From the NCBI GenBank assembly GCA_964442035.1, contig CAYTWZ010000061.1, forward strand, positions 1-10,698: DNA of 10,698 nucleotides, read 5' to 3'. Shown piece after piece: positions 1 to 5,379 of the stretch. Within the stretch, counting starts at the first letter, position 1. Each line of letters starts with the position of its first letter. This stretch comes from JAFLUQ01 sp964442035. Its GTDB lineage: Bacteria > Bacillota > Clostridia > UMGS1883. Position numbers and translations under genes: made by a program. The notes beneath the pieces are model-generated. The model was not told the origin of the DNA. It saw only the letters and a list, made by a program, of their open reading frames with translations, and did no database searches.

Positions 1-139
1 CAGCTAACCGAGGCAGGGGCTCAGTCATGAGCGCTTCTGAGTTTAACAGCTGGCAACGAAGGTCGCGTATTTGTCTCAGGAGGTCGTATTTCTTAAAAAT
101 ACCTTAGCGGGAACGAAGGAGAAGTAGCCATGTTTATGA
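1..139. other. unidentified sequence joined to a recombinase remnant
   Basis: No convincing gene. A 6-bp hairpin (GTATTT at 88-93, loop CTTAA, AAATAC) is present. A good Shine-Dalgarno sequence AAGGAG (116-121) sits 8 nt ahead of an ATG at 130. That ATG opens only a 10-codon frame (MFMNRSPQIR, stop TAG 160-162), which runs out of frame into the recombinase remnant. The segment may be the 5' end of a broken small gene from an integrative element, joined to unrelated sequence around 140-160. Its origin is not recognisable by eye and it continues beyond the window edge. Confidence 0.3.
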
Positions 140-405
140 ATAGGTCACCTCAAATCCGTTAGGGAACTGAAAGCCCTGATTGCCGCAGAGCAGGAAAGCA
201 GCGCCAATATGGACAGTTTTCTTGCCAGCGTCAGGAAGTACACGGAAATCACAGAACCGACCGCCGAGGTCATACGGGAATTTGTGGAAAAGGTTTATGT
301 GTATCAAGCTGAGCGGTGAATGGCTACAAGGTGCCAAAAATCAGGATCGTGTGGAACTGCACAGGAGAATTCGAGTTACCGGCATCTGCATTCATCTCAA
401 AGTAA
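140..405 (+). pseudogene. 3' remnant of large serine recombinase (DUF4368 type), frameshifted
   Basis: The open frame from 140 (after TGA 137-139) reads a C-terminal piece typical of clostridial large serine recombinases of the TnpX/TndX kind. It has a coiled-coil-like run (KSVRELKALIAAEQESSANM) followed by the DUF4368-like core SVRKYTEIT...EVIREFVEKVYVYQAER. The frame then hits TGA at 317-319. Reading from G316 one base out of register restores the family ending (VNGYKVPKIRIVWNCTGEFE...) up to TAA 403-405, so a single G appears to be missing from what was probably CGGGTG. The catalytic serine domain and the DNA-binding recombinase domain are absent. This is about 85 codons of a protein normally near 500 residues or more, so it cannot be functional. 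The gene runs toward rplL. Assignment rests on remembered family sequence, not a search. Confidence 0.8.
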
Positions 406-406
406 A

Positions 407-451
407 ATCGGCATAGCTGGTACATACCATACCAACCATGCCGATATTTTT
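407..451. terminator. inverted repeat, probable bidirectional terminator
   Basis: ATCGGCAT (407-414) is complementary to ATGCCGAT (438-445), and the inner arms GGTA/TACC extend the stem with two mismatches. On the plus strand it is followed by ATTTTT. On the minus strand it is followed by TTTTACTTT. It lies 1 nt after the recombinase stop and about 75 nt downstream of the rplL stop, so it could end both converging transcripts. It could alternatively be an end structure of the lost element. Confidence 0.5.
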
Positions 452-475
452 CCGGGATTAAAAATCACTAAGTCC

Positions 476-500
476 AACCGACACAAAGCCGGTTCTTTTT
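476..500 (+). terminator. possible intrinsic terminator of rightward transcription
   Basis: A short hairpin AACCG (476-480) / CGGTT (490-494) with a 9-nt loop is followed by CTTTTT (495-500), which is the arrangement of a weak intrinsic terminator for transcription entering from the mobile remnant. In the rplL direction the T tract lies upstream, so it serves the plus strand better. The stem is only 5 bp, so strength is doubtful. Confidence 0.4.
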
Positions 501-520
501 CAAACAAATTCAATTTAAGC

Positions 521-886
521 TTACTTAAGCTCAACCTTAGCGCCAACTTCTTCAAGCTGGGCCTTATACTTTTCAGCGTCGTCCTTGCCAACAGCTTCCT
601 TAAGAGTGGTGGGAGCGCCGTCAACAGCAGCCTTTGCTTCCTTAAGACCAAGGCCGGTGATCTCACGAACAACCTTTATAACCTTAATCTTTTCAGCGCC
701 GACTTCCTTAAGAACAACATCAAATTCTGTCTTTTCCTCAGCAGCGGCAGCGCCCTCAGCAGCTCCAACTACAGCAACAGGAGCAGCAGCACTTACGCCG
801 AATTCTTCTTCCATGGCTTTTACAAGTTCAGCAACCTCAAGAAGCTTAAGCTCCTTTATGGCATCGATAATTTCCTGAATTGTCAT
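521..886 (-). CDS. rplL: 50S ribosomal protein bL12 (L7/L12)
   Basis: Stalk protein of the large subunit; its dimers bind the C-terminal helix of L10 and recruit the translational GTPases. The 121-residue product has the usual three parts: an N-terminal dimerisation helix region (1-30, MTIQEIIDAIKELKLLEVAE...), an Ala/Gly-rich hinge (32-50) and the compact C-terminal domain (54-121) with EFDVVL, EKIKVIKVVREITGLGLKEAK and the KVELK end. The start is ATG at 886, because GGAGG at 896-900 is 9 nt upstream. A TTG 9 nt further up would put the ribosome site on top of the start and is rejected. It follows rplJ by 55 nt and is transcribed with it. Downstream, where rpoB is normally found, there is mobile-element debris. 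Confidence 0.97.
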   Translation of the reverse strand: MTIQEIIDAIKELKLLEVAELVKAMEEEFGVSAAAPVAVVGAAEGAAAAEEKTEFDVVLKEVGAEKIKVIKVVREITGLGLKEAKAAVDGAPTTLKEAVGKDDAEKYKAQLEEVGAKVELK

Positions 887-941
887 TACGAACAACCTCC
901 AATATTTTTAAATTAAATTTCTTTTGATATATTGCGGCTGA

Positions 942-1493
942 TCACTCAGCTGCGGCTTCCGCTTCCTGAGCAGGAGCGGGTTTCTGGATCTCGGCGGGTT
1001 CAACCCCGTTGTCAACGAGAGCCTGAAGGGTTCTAACCAGCTTGCTCACAGGAGCGTTAAGGCTACCCATAATCTTAGCGATAAGAGTATCATGGTTAGG
1101 CGTAGCAGCAAGCTTGTTTACTTCGTCAAGGCTGATAACACGGCCATCAATGAAACCGCTCTTGATCTCAAGCTTATCGTTTTCCTTAGCGAAATCCGCA
1201 ATTACCTTAGCGGGAGCAACCTCGTCAGTCATGCTGATAGCAAGGGCTGTGGGTCCGTTAAGAATAGGGTTCAGCTCATCAAAGCCAACCTGGTCGGCGG
1301 CGATACGGGTAAGGGTGTTCTTTACAACCTTGTACTCAACGCCTGCTTCACGGAGCTTGTTACGAAGCTGTGTGTCCTGCTCAACCGTAAGACCGCAATA
1401 GTCAACCAAAACGCCTGACTTTGCCGTCTTAAGCTGTTCCACCAGACCGGATACGACCTGCTTCTTTTCTTCAAGAACCTTCTGACTTGGCAT
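942..1493 (-). CDS. rplJ: 50S ribosomal protein uL10
   Basis: Base of the ribosomal stalk: it binds 23S rRNA next to L11 and carries the L7/L12 dimers on its C-terminal helix. The 183-residue protein has the family N-terminus (MPSQKVLEEKKQVVSGLVEQL), the strand-rich core with VLVDYCGLTVEQDTQLR and YKVVKNTLTRIAA (about 27-66), NGPTALAI (79-86) and a C-terminal helix (about 145-168). A tail rich in Ala, Pro and Glu ends at 183. Length is a little above the usual 165-175, owing to this tail. The start ATG has GAGGTG at 1501-1506, 7 nt away. It is transcribed from its own promoter (1641-1669) through a long structured leader, so expression is probably controlled by the L10-L12 complex. Confidence 0.97.
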   Translation of the reverse strand: MPSQKVLEEKKQVVSGLVEQLKTAKSGVLVDYCGLTVEQDTQLRNKLREAGVEYKVVKNTLTRIAADQVGFDELNPILNGPTALAISMTDEVAPAKVIADFAKENDKLEIKSGFIDGRVISLDEVNKLAATPNHDTLIAKIMGSLNAPVSKLVRTLQALVDNGVEPAEIQKPAPAQEAEAAAE

Positions 1494-1506
1494 TAAAATT
1501 CACCTC

Positions 1507-1637
1507 ACATGAAATATAATAAAGGAGTCCCTGCCACAGACGCAGGAACTCCGCAAAAATGCACAATCTTTTGAAGAGCTTTCCTCGGCAGGACTTAGCG
1601 TAATGCCTGCTGTCTGTGGAAAAGATATTTAACGGTA
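1507..1637 (-). promoter_or_regulatory. L10 leader: autoregulatory RNA of rplJL
   Basis: The ~140-nt leader between the rplJ promoter and its ribosome site contains CCTGCCGAGG (1592 down to 1583), the hallmark of the L10-leader family. It also contains an upstream arm CCACAGACAGCAGG (1619 down to 1606). That arm can pair with CCTGCGTCTGTGG (1546 down to 1534) with one bulge, closing the structure. Its GCAGG part can instead pair with the CCTGC of the L10 motif. The closing helix takes five bases of the terminator arm at 1542-1552, so folding of the leader and termination exclude each other. Family knowledge: L10(L12)4 binds such leaders and represses rplJL. The folding was judged by hand. Confidence 0.85.
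1511..1552 (-). terminator. attenuator hairpin in the rplJ leader
   Basis: The transcript can form an 11-bp stem GGAGTTCCTGC (1552 to 1542) / GCAGGGACTCC (1534 to 1524), with one G-U pair and a 7-nt loop. It is followed by the U-rich run TTTATTATATTT (1523 to 1512). It lies just before the rplJ ribosome site, so it would stop transcription before the gene unless the competing leader helix forms. Confidence 0.75.
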
Positions 1638-1640
1638 TAA

Positions 1641-1669
1641 ATTATACCGTATCATTTTTTATTTGTCAA
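1641..1669 (-). promoter_or_regulatory. sigma-A promoter of rplJL
   Basis: On the minus strand the boxes are TTGACA (1669-1664), a 17-nt spacer and TATAAT (1646-1641): both match the consensus in all positions. The start of transcription is expected near 1634, leaving a leader of about 140 nt before rplJ. Confidence 0.92.
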
Positions 1670-1697
1670 GAGCTTATTTCAAAAAAACTGAAATAAA

Positions 1698-2390
1698 TTA
1701 CATAAATCTGGAACCATTGACCTTAATTCCGGGGCCCATGGTGCTTGCGATAGCAACACTCTTGAGATAGGTACCCTTTGCGGCAACAGGCTTAGCCTTG
1801 ATGATAGCCTGCATAAGAGTGTCCAGATTTTCCCCAAGCTTCTGAGGACCAAAGGACGCCTTGCCGATAGGGCAGTGGATGATATTTGTTTTGTCAAGAC
1901 GGTATTCAATCTTACCGGCTTTGATCTCGTTGATTGTACGAACAACGTCCGGGCTTACAGTGCCGGCCTTGGGGTTGGGCATAAGGCCCTTAGGTCCAAG
2001 GATACGGGCAATGCGTCCTACTACGCCCATCATGTCGGGTGTAGCGATAACAACGTCAAAGTCAAACCAGTTTTCGTTCTGGATCTTTGCAACGTATTCT
2101 TCGGCGCCTACATATTCAGCGCCTGCGGCCAAAGCCTTGTCAACATTTTCGCCCTTAGCAAAAACAAGTACGCGGACGGTCTTACCGGTTCCGTTAGGAA
2201 GAACAACGGCGCCGCGAACCTGCTGATCCGCATGACGGGAGTCAACGCCCAGCTTAATGTGGGCCTCAATGGTCTCGTCAAACTTGGCGCTGGCTGTCTT
2301 TATAACAAGATCCAGAGCCTCGGCAGGATCATACTGCTTGCCGGCTTCGATAAGCTTTGCGCCGGCGTTATATTTCTTACCGTGTTTCAT
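1698..2390 (-). CDS. rplA: 50S ribosomal protein uL1
   Basis: Forms the mobile L1 arm at the E site by binding 23S rRNA helices 76-78, and represses its own operon by binding mRNA. The 230-residue protein has normal length. It starts MKHGKKYNAGAKLIEAGKQY, carries the RNA-binding face around FDETIEAHIKLGVDSRHADQ (37-56), and holds the L1 family signature from PDMMGVVGRIARILGPKG (118-135) to LMPNPKAGTV (136-145). The start ATG is preceded by AAGGAGG (2401-2407) with a 10-nt gap. It follows rplK by 74 nt. That gap carries a hairpin resembling the L1 site on 23S rRNA, directly against the ribosome site. Confidence 0.98.
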   Translation of the reverse strand: MKHGKKYNAGAKLIEAGKQYDPAEALDLVIKTASAKFDETIEAHIKLGVDSRHADQQVRGAVVLPNGTGKTVRVLVFAKGENVDKALAAGAEYVGAEEYVAKIQNENWFDFDVVIATPDMMGVVGRIARILGPKGLMPNPKAGTVSPDVVRTINEIKAGKIEYRLDKTNIIHCPIGKASFGPQKLGENLDTLMQAIIKAKPVAAKGTYLKSVAIASTMGPGIKVNGSRFM

Positions 2391-2400
2391 TGCTTAATTA

Positions 2401-2435
2401 CCTCCTTGTGGTCAGCGGGATCTGCTCCCTCCCAC
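2401..2435 (-). promoter_or_regulatory. candidate L1 operator abutting the rplA ribosome site
   Basis: The rplK-rplA spacer transcript folds as GTGG-(GA)-GGGA-loop GCAGA-TCCC-(GCTGA)-CCAC, from 2435 to 2408. CCAC directly touches the Shine-Dalgarno AAGGAGG (2407-2401). The GUGGGAGG strand and the asymmetric internal loop resemble the L1-binding part of 23S rRNA helix 77 (GUGGGAGG opposite AUACCAC). Binding of L1 would be expected to cover the rplA ribosome site. A short GCGC hairpin at 2444-2455 lies just upstream. The function is inferred. Confidence 0.65.
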
Positions 2436-2464
2436 TTAATAATGCGCGTGCGCGCTCTTAATTG

Positions 2465-2890
2465 TTATTCTTCTACAGTTACGCCCATGCTTCTTGCGGT
2501 ACCCGCGATCATGCTCATCGCGGCTTCGATGCTTGCAGCGTTAAGGTCGGGCATCTTCTGCTCGGCAATAGCCTGAAGGTCAGCCTTCTTGAGAGTGGCC
2601 ACCTTTGTCTTGTTGGGTACGCCGCTGCCGCTGTCGATCTTGCAGGCCTTCTTGATAAGAACTGCCGCAGGGGGAGTCTTAGTGACGAAGGAAAAAGATC
2701 TGTCGGCGTAAACAGTAATTACAACAGGGATAATCAAGCCTGCGTCCTTTGCTGTTCTTTCGTTAAATTCCTTTGTGAACTGCACGATATTAACGCCGTG
2801 CTGACCCAGGGCGGGACCAACCGGGGGCGCCGGTGTAGCCTTTCCTGCAGGAATCTGCAATTTAATGTAACCAGTAACTTTCTGTGCCAT
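2465..2890 (-). CDS. rplK: 50S ribosomal protein uL11
   Basis: Binds 23S rRNA at the GTPase-associated centre, at the foot of the stalk; the site is also the thiostrepton target. The 141-residue length is exactly typical. The N-terminal domain has MAQKVTGYIKLQIPAGKA followed by the conserved PAPPVGPALGQHGVNI (about 21-36). The C-terminal RNA-binding domain (about 70-141) includes IDSGSGVPNKTKVATL and ends IAGTARSMGVTVEE. The start ATG is set by AAGGAGG (2901-2907), 10 nt upstream. It sits 108 nt after nusG and 74 nt before rplA. Its leader holds an L1-type hairpin. Confidence 0.98.
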   Translation of the reverse strand: MAQKVTGYIKLQIPAGKATPAPPVGPALGQHGVNIVQFTKEFNERTAKDAGLIIPVVITVYADRSFSFVTKTPPAAVLIKKACKIDSGSGVPNKTKVATLKKADLQAIAEQKMPDLNAASIEAAMSMIAGTARSMGVTVEE

Positions 2891-2917
2891 TATTTGTGCA
2901 CCTCCTTAGAGAAAAAT

Positions 2918-2972
2918 GTGGTGTATAGCGGATTGTGTGGCGGCAGGGGCTGAGCCCTCGCCATCCTCCCAC
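2918..2972 (-). promoter_or_regulatory. candidate L1 operator in the rplK leader
   Basis: The nusG-rplK spacer transcript can fold as GTGG (2972-2969), internal GA, then GGAT (2966-2963). A GC-rich hairpin follows (GGCGAGGGC/GCCCCTGCCGCC region, 2962-2941). The return strand is ATCC (2933-2930), internal GCTATACA, then CCAC (2921-2918). The architecture matches the site ahead of rplA and the L1 site of 23S rRNA helix 77. L1 repression at the rplK leader is established for bacteria such as E. coli; its presence here is inferred from the fold. Confidence 0.68.
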
Positions 2973-2998
2973 TTATATAACAGGGGAACGATCCCCGG

Positions 2999-3532
2999 TT
3001 ACTCCAGCGGTTCTACCTGATGGAAGTCAAATTCCACAGGCATTTCACGGCCACCGAACATTGTGACCATAACATTGACCTTTTTGCGCTTGGTGTCGAT
3101 CTCCAGCACCTCGCCCATAAAGCCTTCCATAGTGCCTTCGGTGATGCGGACCGTATCGCCTACGGCAAATTCCATTGAAGCTTCCACTTCAACGCCCATG
3201 CGCTCAACTTCTTTTTCGCTGAGCGGAACAGGCTCGCTTCCCGGCCCGACAAAGCCCGTACATCCACGAGTATTGCGGACAATGTACCAAGTCTCGTTTG
3301 TCATCATCATCTTAATAAAGATGTAGCCGGGGAAAGTCTTCCTTTGTACTACCTTTTTTACGCCGTTCTCATCCTCTTCGGTAACTTCCTCCATAGGGAC
3401 GCACACCTCAGCGATTAGATCGCGTATACCCCGGTTATCAACGGTTTTTTCAATGCTGTCTTTCACCTTGTTTTCGTATTCGGCATAGGTGTGGGCAACA
3501 TACCATTTCAGCTCGTCGCTTGTCTTGATCAT
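2999..3532 (-). CDS. nusG: transcription elongation/antitermination factor NusG
   Basis: Binds the RNA polymerase clamp via its NGN domain, with the KOW domain contacting Rho, ribosomal S10 or nucleic acid. From the ATG at 3532 the protein has 177 residues. The NGN domain spans about 9-115 (KWYVAHTYAEYENKV; PGYIFIKM at 68-75; VRNTRGCTGFVGPGSEPVPLSEKE). The KOW domain spans about 122-175 (FAVGDTVRITEGTMEGFMGEV...). An upstream TTG at 3547 lies inside secE and has no ribosome site. ATG 3532 lies 2 nt after the secE stop, with a weak GGGG (3542-3545) 9 nt before it, so translation is probably coupled to secE. Confidence 0.97.
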   Translation of the reverse strand: MIKTSDELKWYVAHTYAEYENKVKDSIEKTVDNRGIRDLIAEVCVPMEEVTEEDENGVKKVVQRKTFPGYIFIKMMMTNETWYIVRNTRGCTGFVGPGSEPVPLSEKEVERMGVEVEASMEFAVGDTVRITEGTMEGFMGEVLEIDTKRKKVNVMVTMFGGREMPVEFDFHQVEPLE

Positions 3533-3534
3533 AC

Positions 3535-3750
3535 TTAACGACCCCAAATGATGCTTGCGATCGAGGCAAATGCCGAATCAAGTCCAAATATGACCAGTCC
3601 TATTATTACGATTGCAGCGATAACGATACCGGTGTTGTTTATAAGCTGAGTTTTTGATGGCCAAACCACCTTTTTAAGCTCAGATTTGGTAGCCTTAAAG
3701 CCCTTTTTGATGCGCCCGATAAAACCTTCTTTTTTTACTGCTTCTCCCAT
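3535..3750 (-). CDS. secE: preprotein translocase subunit SecE
   Basis: Essential small subunit of the SecYEG channel that clamps SecY in the membrane. This is the short, single-span form usual in Gram-positive bacteria. From ATG 3750 it has 71 residues: a basic amphipathic N-terminus, the conserved SELKKVVWPSK (23-33) and one membrane segment (about 43-62, TGIVIAAIVIIGLVIFGL). A GTG at 3759 would add three residues (MKK). Both starts have only a weak upstream AGG, and I prefer ATG. It lies between rpmG (stop 3765) and nusG with almost no spacing, which fits a tightly coupled operon. Confidence 0.95.
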   Translation of the reverse strand: MGEAVKKEGFIGRIKKGFKATKSELKKVVWPSKTQLINNTGIVIAAIVIIGLVIFGLDSAFASIASIIWGR

Positions 3751-3764
3751 CTTTTTCACCCTTT

Positions 3765-3914
3765 TTACCTAGATTCTTTGTGTGCGGTATGCTTGCGGCA
3801 GAAGCGGCAGTACTTATTCATTTCAAGCCTGTCCGGATCGTTCTTCTTGTTCTTCATTGTGTCATAGTTCCGCTGCTTGCACTCTGTACACGCCAATGTA
3901 ACTTTAACTCTCAT
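3765..3914 (-). CDS. rpmG: 50S ribosomal protein bL33
   Basis: Short large-subunit protein near the E site. The 49-residue product reads MRVKVTLACTECKQRNYDT, then MKNKKNDPDRLEMNKYCRF and CRKHTAHKESR. It keeps two CxxC pairs (C9/C12 and C37/C40), so it is the zinc-binding (C+) form. ATG 3914 has AAGGA (3924-3928) 9 nt upstream. An in-frame ATG at 3923 abuts the ribosome site and is rejected. It is the first gene of the rpmG-secE-nusG-rplK-rplA operon, and rpmG-secE-nusG is the standard Bacillota order. Confidence 0.96.
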   Translation of the reverse strand: MRVKVTLACTECKQRNYDTMKNKKNDPDRLEMNKYCRFCRKHTAHKESR

Positions 3915-4027
3915 GCCATTCATTCCTTTCATTTATGCACAAGGCCGAGGGCCTTCACCTAAATTCCCTCTTGGAAGCAGCGGCAAAACTATATTGCCGC
4001 ACAATAAAAAAGCCTTCTCATCGAGGT
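3915..4027 (-). promoter_or_regulatory. structured 5' leader of the rpmG operon
   Basis: The ~113-nt leader has two perfect hairpins: GCGGCAA/TTGCCGC (3980-4000, 7-nt loop) and AAGGCC-CTC-GGCCTT (3941-3955). An AAGGC followed by a T run (4015-4005 region) near the 5' end could pair alternatively with GCCTT of the second hairpin. No known riboswitch or ribosomal-protein leader is recognised. Confidence 0.4.
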
Positions 4028-4033
4028 AAACAA

Positions 4034-4062
4034 AGTTTATCACAGTTTTAAGGGCTTGTCAA
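4034..4062 (-). promoter_or_regulatory. sigma-A promoter of rpmG-secE-nusG-rplK-rplA
   Basis: On the minus strand the boxes are TTGACA (4062-4057), a 17-nt spacer and TAAACT (4039-4034), with TGA just before the -10 giving an extended -10 element. The start is expected near 4027. Confidence 0.85.
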
Positions 4063-4111
4063 TAGTTTTTTGGAAAAAATTTTTATTTTTTTCGTAACTG
4101 CAAAATTTTCC

Positions 4112-4140
4112 TTTACTTTTAGATACCGACATGCTATAAT
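4112..4140 (+). promoter_or_regulatory. sigma-A promoter of the aminotransferase-trpS operon
   Basis: TTTACT (4112-4117), a 17-nt spacer and TATAAT (4135-4140), preceded by TGC (extended -10). The start is expected near 4147, giving a leader of only about 33 nt. That is too short for a T-box or other riboswitch. It is divergent from the rpmG promoter, with 49 nt between the two -35 boxes. Confidence 0.85.
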
Positions 4141-4179
4141 AATATAAATATATTTTATTATAAAAAGGAATGATAATTT

Positions 4180-5361
4180 ATGAACAATATATTCGCAGAC
4201 CGGGCTGTCGAACTTTCGGGTAGCGCTATCAGGGCCACCTTTAAGCTGCTGGCTGATCCGGAGATAATTTCATTTGCGGGAGGAGCCCCCTCCCCGGATC
4301 TGTTCCCCACACAGCAGCTGGCGGAGATATCTGCCCGCATTTTCCGTGACAACGGCGTCAAGGCTCTTCAATATGGCATAACAGAGGGCTACGCACCACT
4401 GATGGATTTTGTGAAAAAGCGCCTTGTAAGTCAGGGCATTATAAAAGATAAGGACAGTGTGTTGCTGACTACCGGAGGGCAGCAGGTAATCGACCTGTCG
4501 GCTCACGCCCTTATCAACGAGGGCGACACGGTAGCTGTGGAAAGGCCAAGCTTTGTGGGCGGACTTAATTGCTTCAGAAGCTACAACGCCAAGCTGGCCG
4601 ATGTGCCTGTGGAAAGCGATGGTCTTGACCTTGACGCCTTTGAGGAGTTGCTTAAAACCACAAAGGTGCGCCTCCTTTACACTATTCCCACCTTCCAAAA
4701 TCCCAGCGGCATAACCATGAGTCTCAAAAAACGTCAGAGGCTTCTTGAAATGGCCGAAAAATACGATTTCTTTATCCTTGAGGACAACCCCTACGGAGAA
4801 CTCCGCTATAAGGGGGAGGAAATTCCTACAATAAAGAGTATGGACGAAAATGGCCGTGTAATCTACGCCGGAAGCTTCAGCAAGATACTTTCTCCGGGGC
4901 TGCGTCTCGGTTTTTGCAGCGCAAGAGAGGATCTGCTTGAAAAGATGGCTGTCATTAAGCAGACCACCGATGTGCACACTCCTGTGCTCACCCAGATGAT
5001 AGCCTATGAATTTGTGACTGATTACGATCTTGACGAGCATATCCAGAAGAGCCGGGAGCTTTACGGCCACAAGTGTGCTGTTATGCTTGAAGCAATGGAT
5101 AAGTGCTTCCCCGAATATTGCACCTACACCCGTCCCGAGGGCGGCATATTTCTGTGGTGCAGTCTGCCAGACAAATTTGACTCACAGGAGCTGTTTAACA
5201 AGGGCGTTGAAAACAAAATCGCCTTTGTTCCCGGAAGCAGTTGCATGACAGACCTCACCAAAAAGTACTCGGAGTTCCGTCTTAACTATTCCAACTCCTC
5301 CGACGAAAATATCGTAAAGGGTATCAATACACTTGCAAGGGTCATCAGAGAAACGGAATAG
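4180..5361 (+). CDS. PLP-dependent class I/II aminotransferase (LysN/Aro8 type)
   Basis: Transfers an amino group between an amino acid and a 2-oxo acid using pyridoxal phosphate, in the cytoplasm. The 393-residue protein is a complete fold-type I enzyme without the GntR domain of MocR regulators. Visible landmarks are SFAGGAPSPDLFP (31-43), TTGGQQ (97-102, cofactor phosphate loop), PTFQNPSG with Asn174, EDNPYGELRY with Asp202 (pyridine N), GSFSK with the Schiff-base Lys235, LRLGF with Arg242, and FRLNYS with Arg367 for the substrate carboxylate. This pattern fits the 2-aminoadipate/aromatic (LysN, Aro8, kynurenine) subgroup; the substrate cannot be set from sequence. AAGGA (4165-4169) sits 10 nt before ATG. 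trpS follows after 18 nt, so an aromatic substrate is conceivable. Confidence 0.9.
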   Translation: MNNIFADRAVELSGSAIRATFKLLADPEIISFAGGAPSPDLFPTQQLAEISARIFRDNGVKALQYGITEGYAPLMDFVKKRLVSQGIIKDKDSVLLTTGGQQVIDLSAHALINEGDTVAVERPSFVGGLNCFRSYNAKLADVPVESDGLDLDAFEELLKTTKVRLLYTIPTFQNPSGITMSLKKRQRLLEMAEKYDFFILEDNPYGELRYKGEEIPTIKSMDENGRVIYAGSFSKILSPGLRLGFCSAREDLLEKMAVIKQTTDVHTPVLTQMIAYEFVTDYDLDEHIQKSRELYGHKCAVMLEAMDKCFPEYCTYTRPEGGIFLWCSLPDKFDSQELFNKGVENKIAFVPGSSCMTDLTKKYSEFRLNYSNSSDENIVKGINTLARVIRETE

Positions 5362-5379
5362 TAAAGGGAAGGATATAAA

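Noticed and set aside
320..916. A 198-codon plus-strand frame covering the rplL region
   Set aside because: It is antisense to rplL, which has a full family match and a proper ribosome site; composition is that of a shadow frame.
2444..2455. Alternating GCGCGTGCGCGC as possible Z-DNA or special element
   Set aside because: Only 12 bp; best seen as a small hairpin just after the rplK stop, with no further support.
1875..2576. A 233-codon plus-strand frame across rplA and the end of rplK
   Set aside because: Antisense to two unmistakable ribosomal protein genes; no family resemblance and no ribosome site.
3780..3962. A 60-codon plus-strand frame over the rpmG region
   Set aside because: It is the antisense of rpmG, whose two CxxC motifs and start site are clear on the minus strand.
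4270..5070. A 266-codon minus-strand frame inside the aminotransferase gene
   Set aside because: The plus-strand gene shows all catalytic motifs; the reverse frame shows none.
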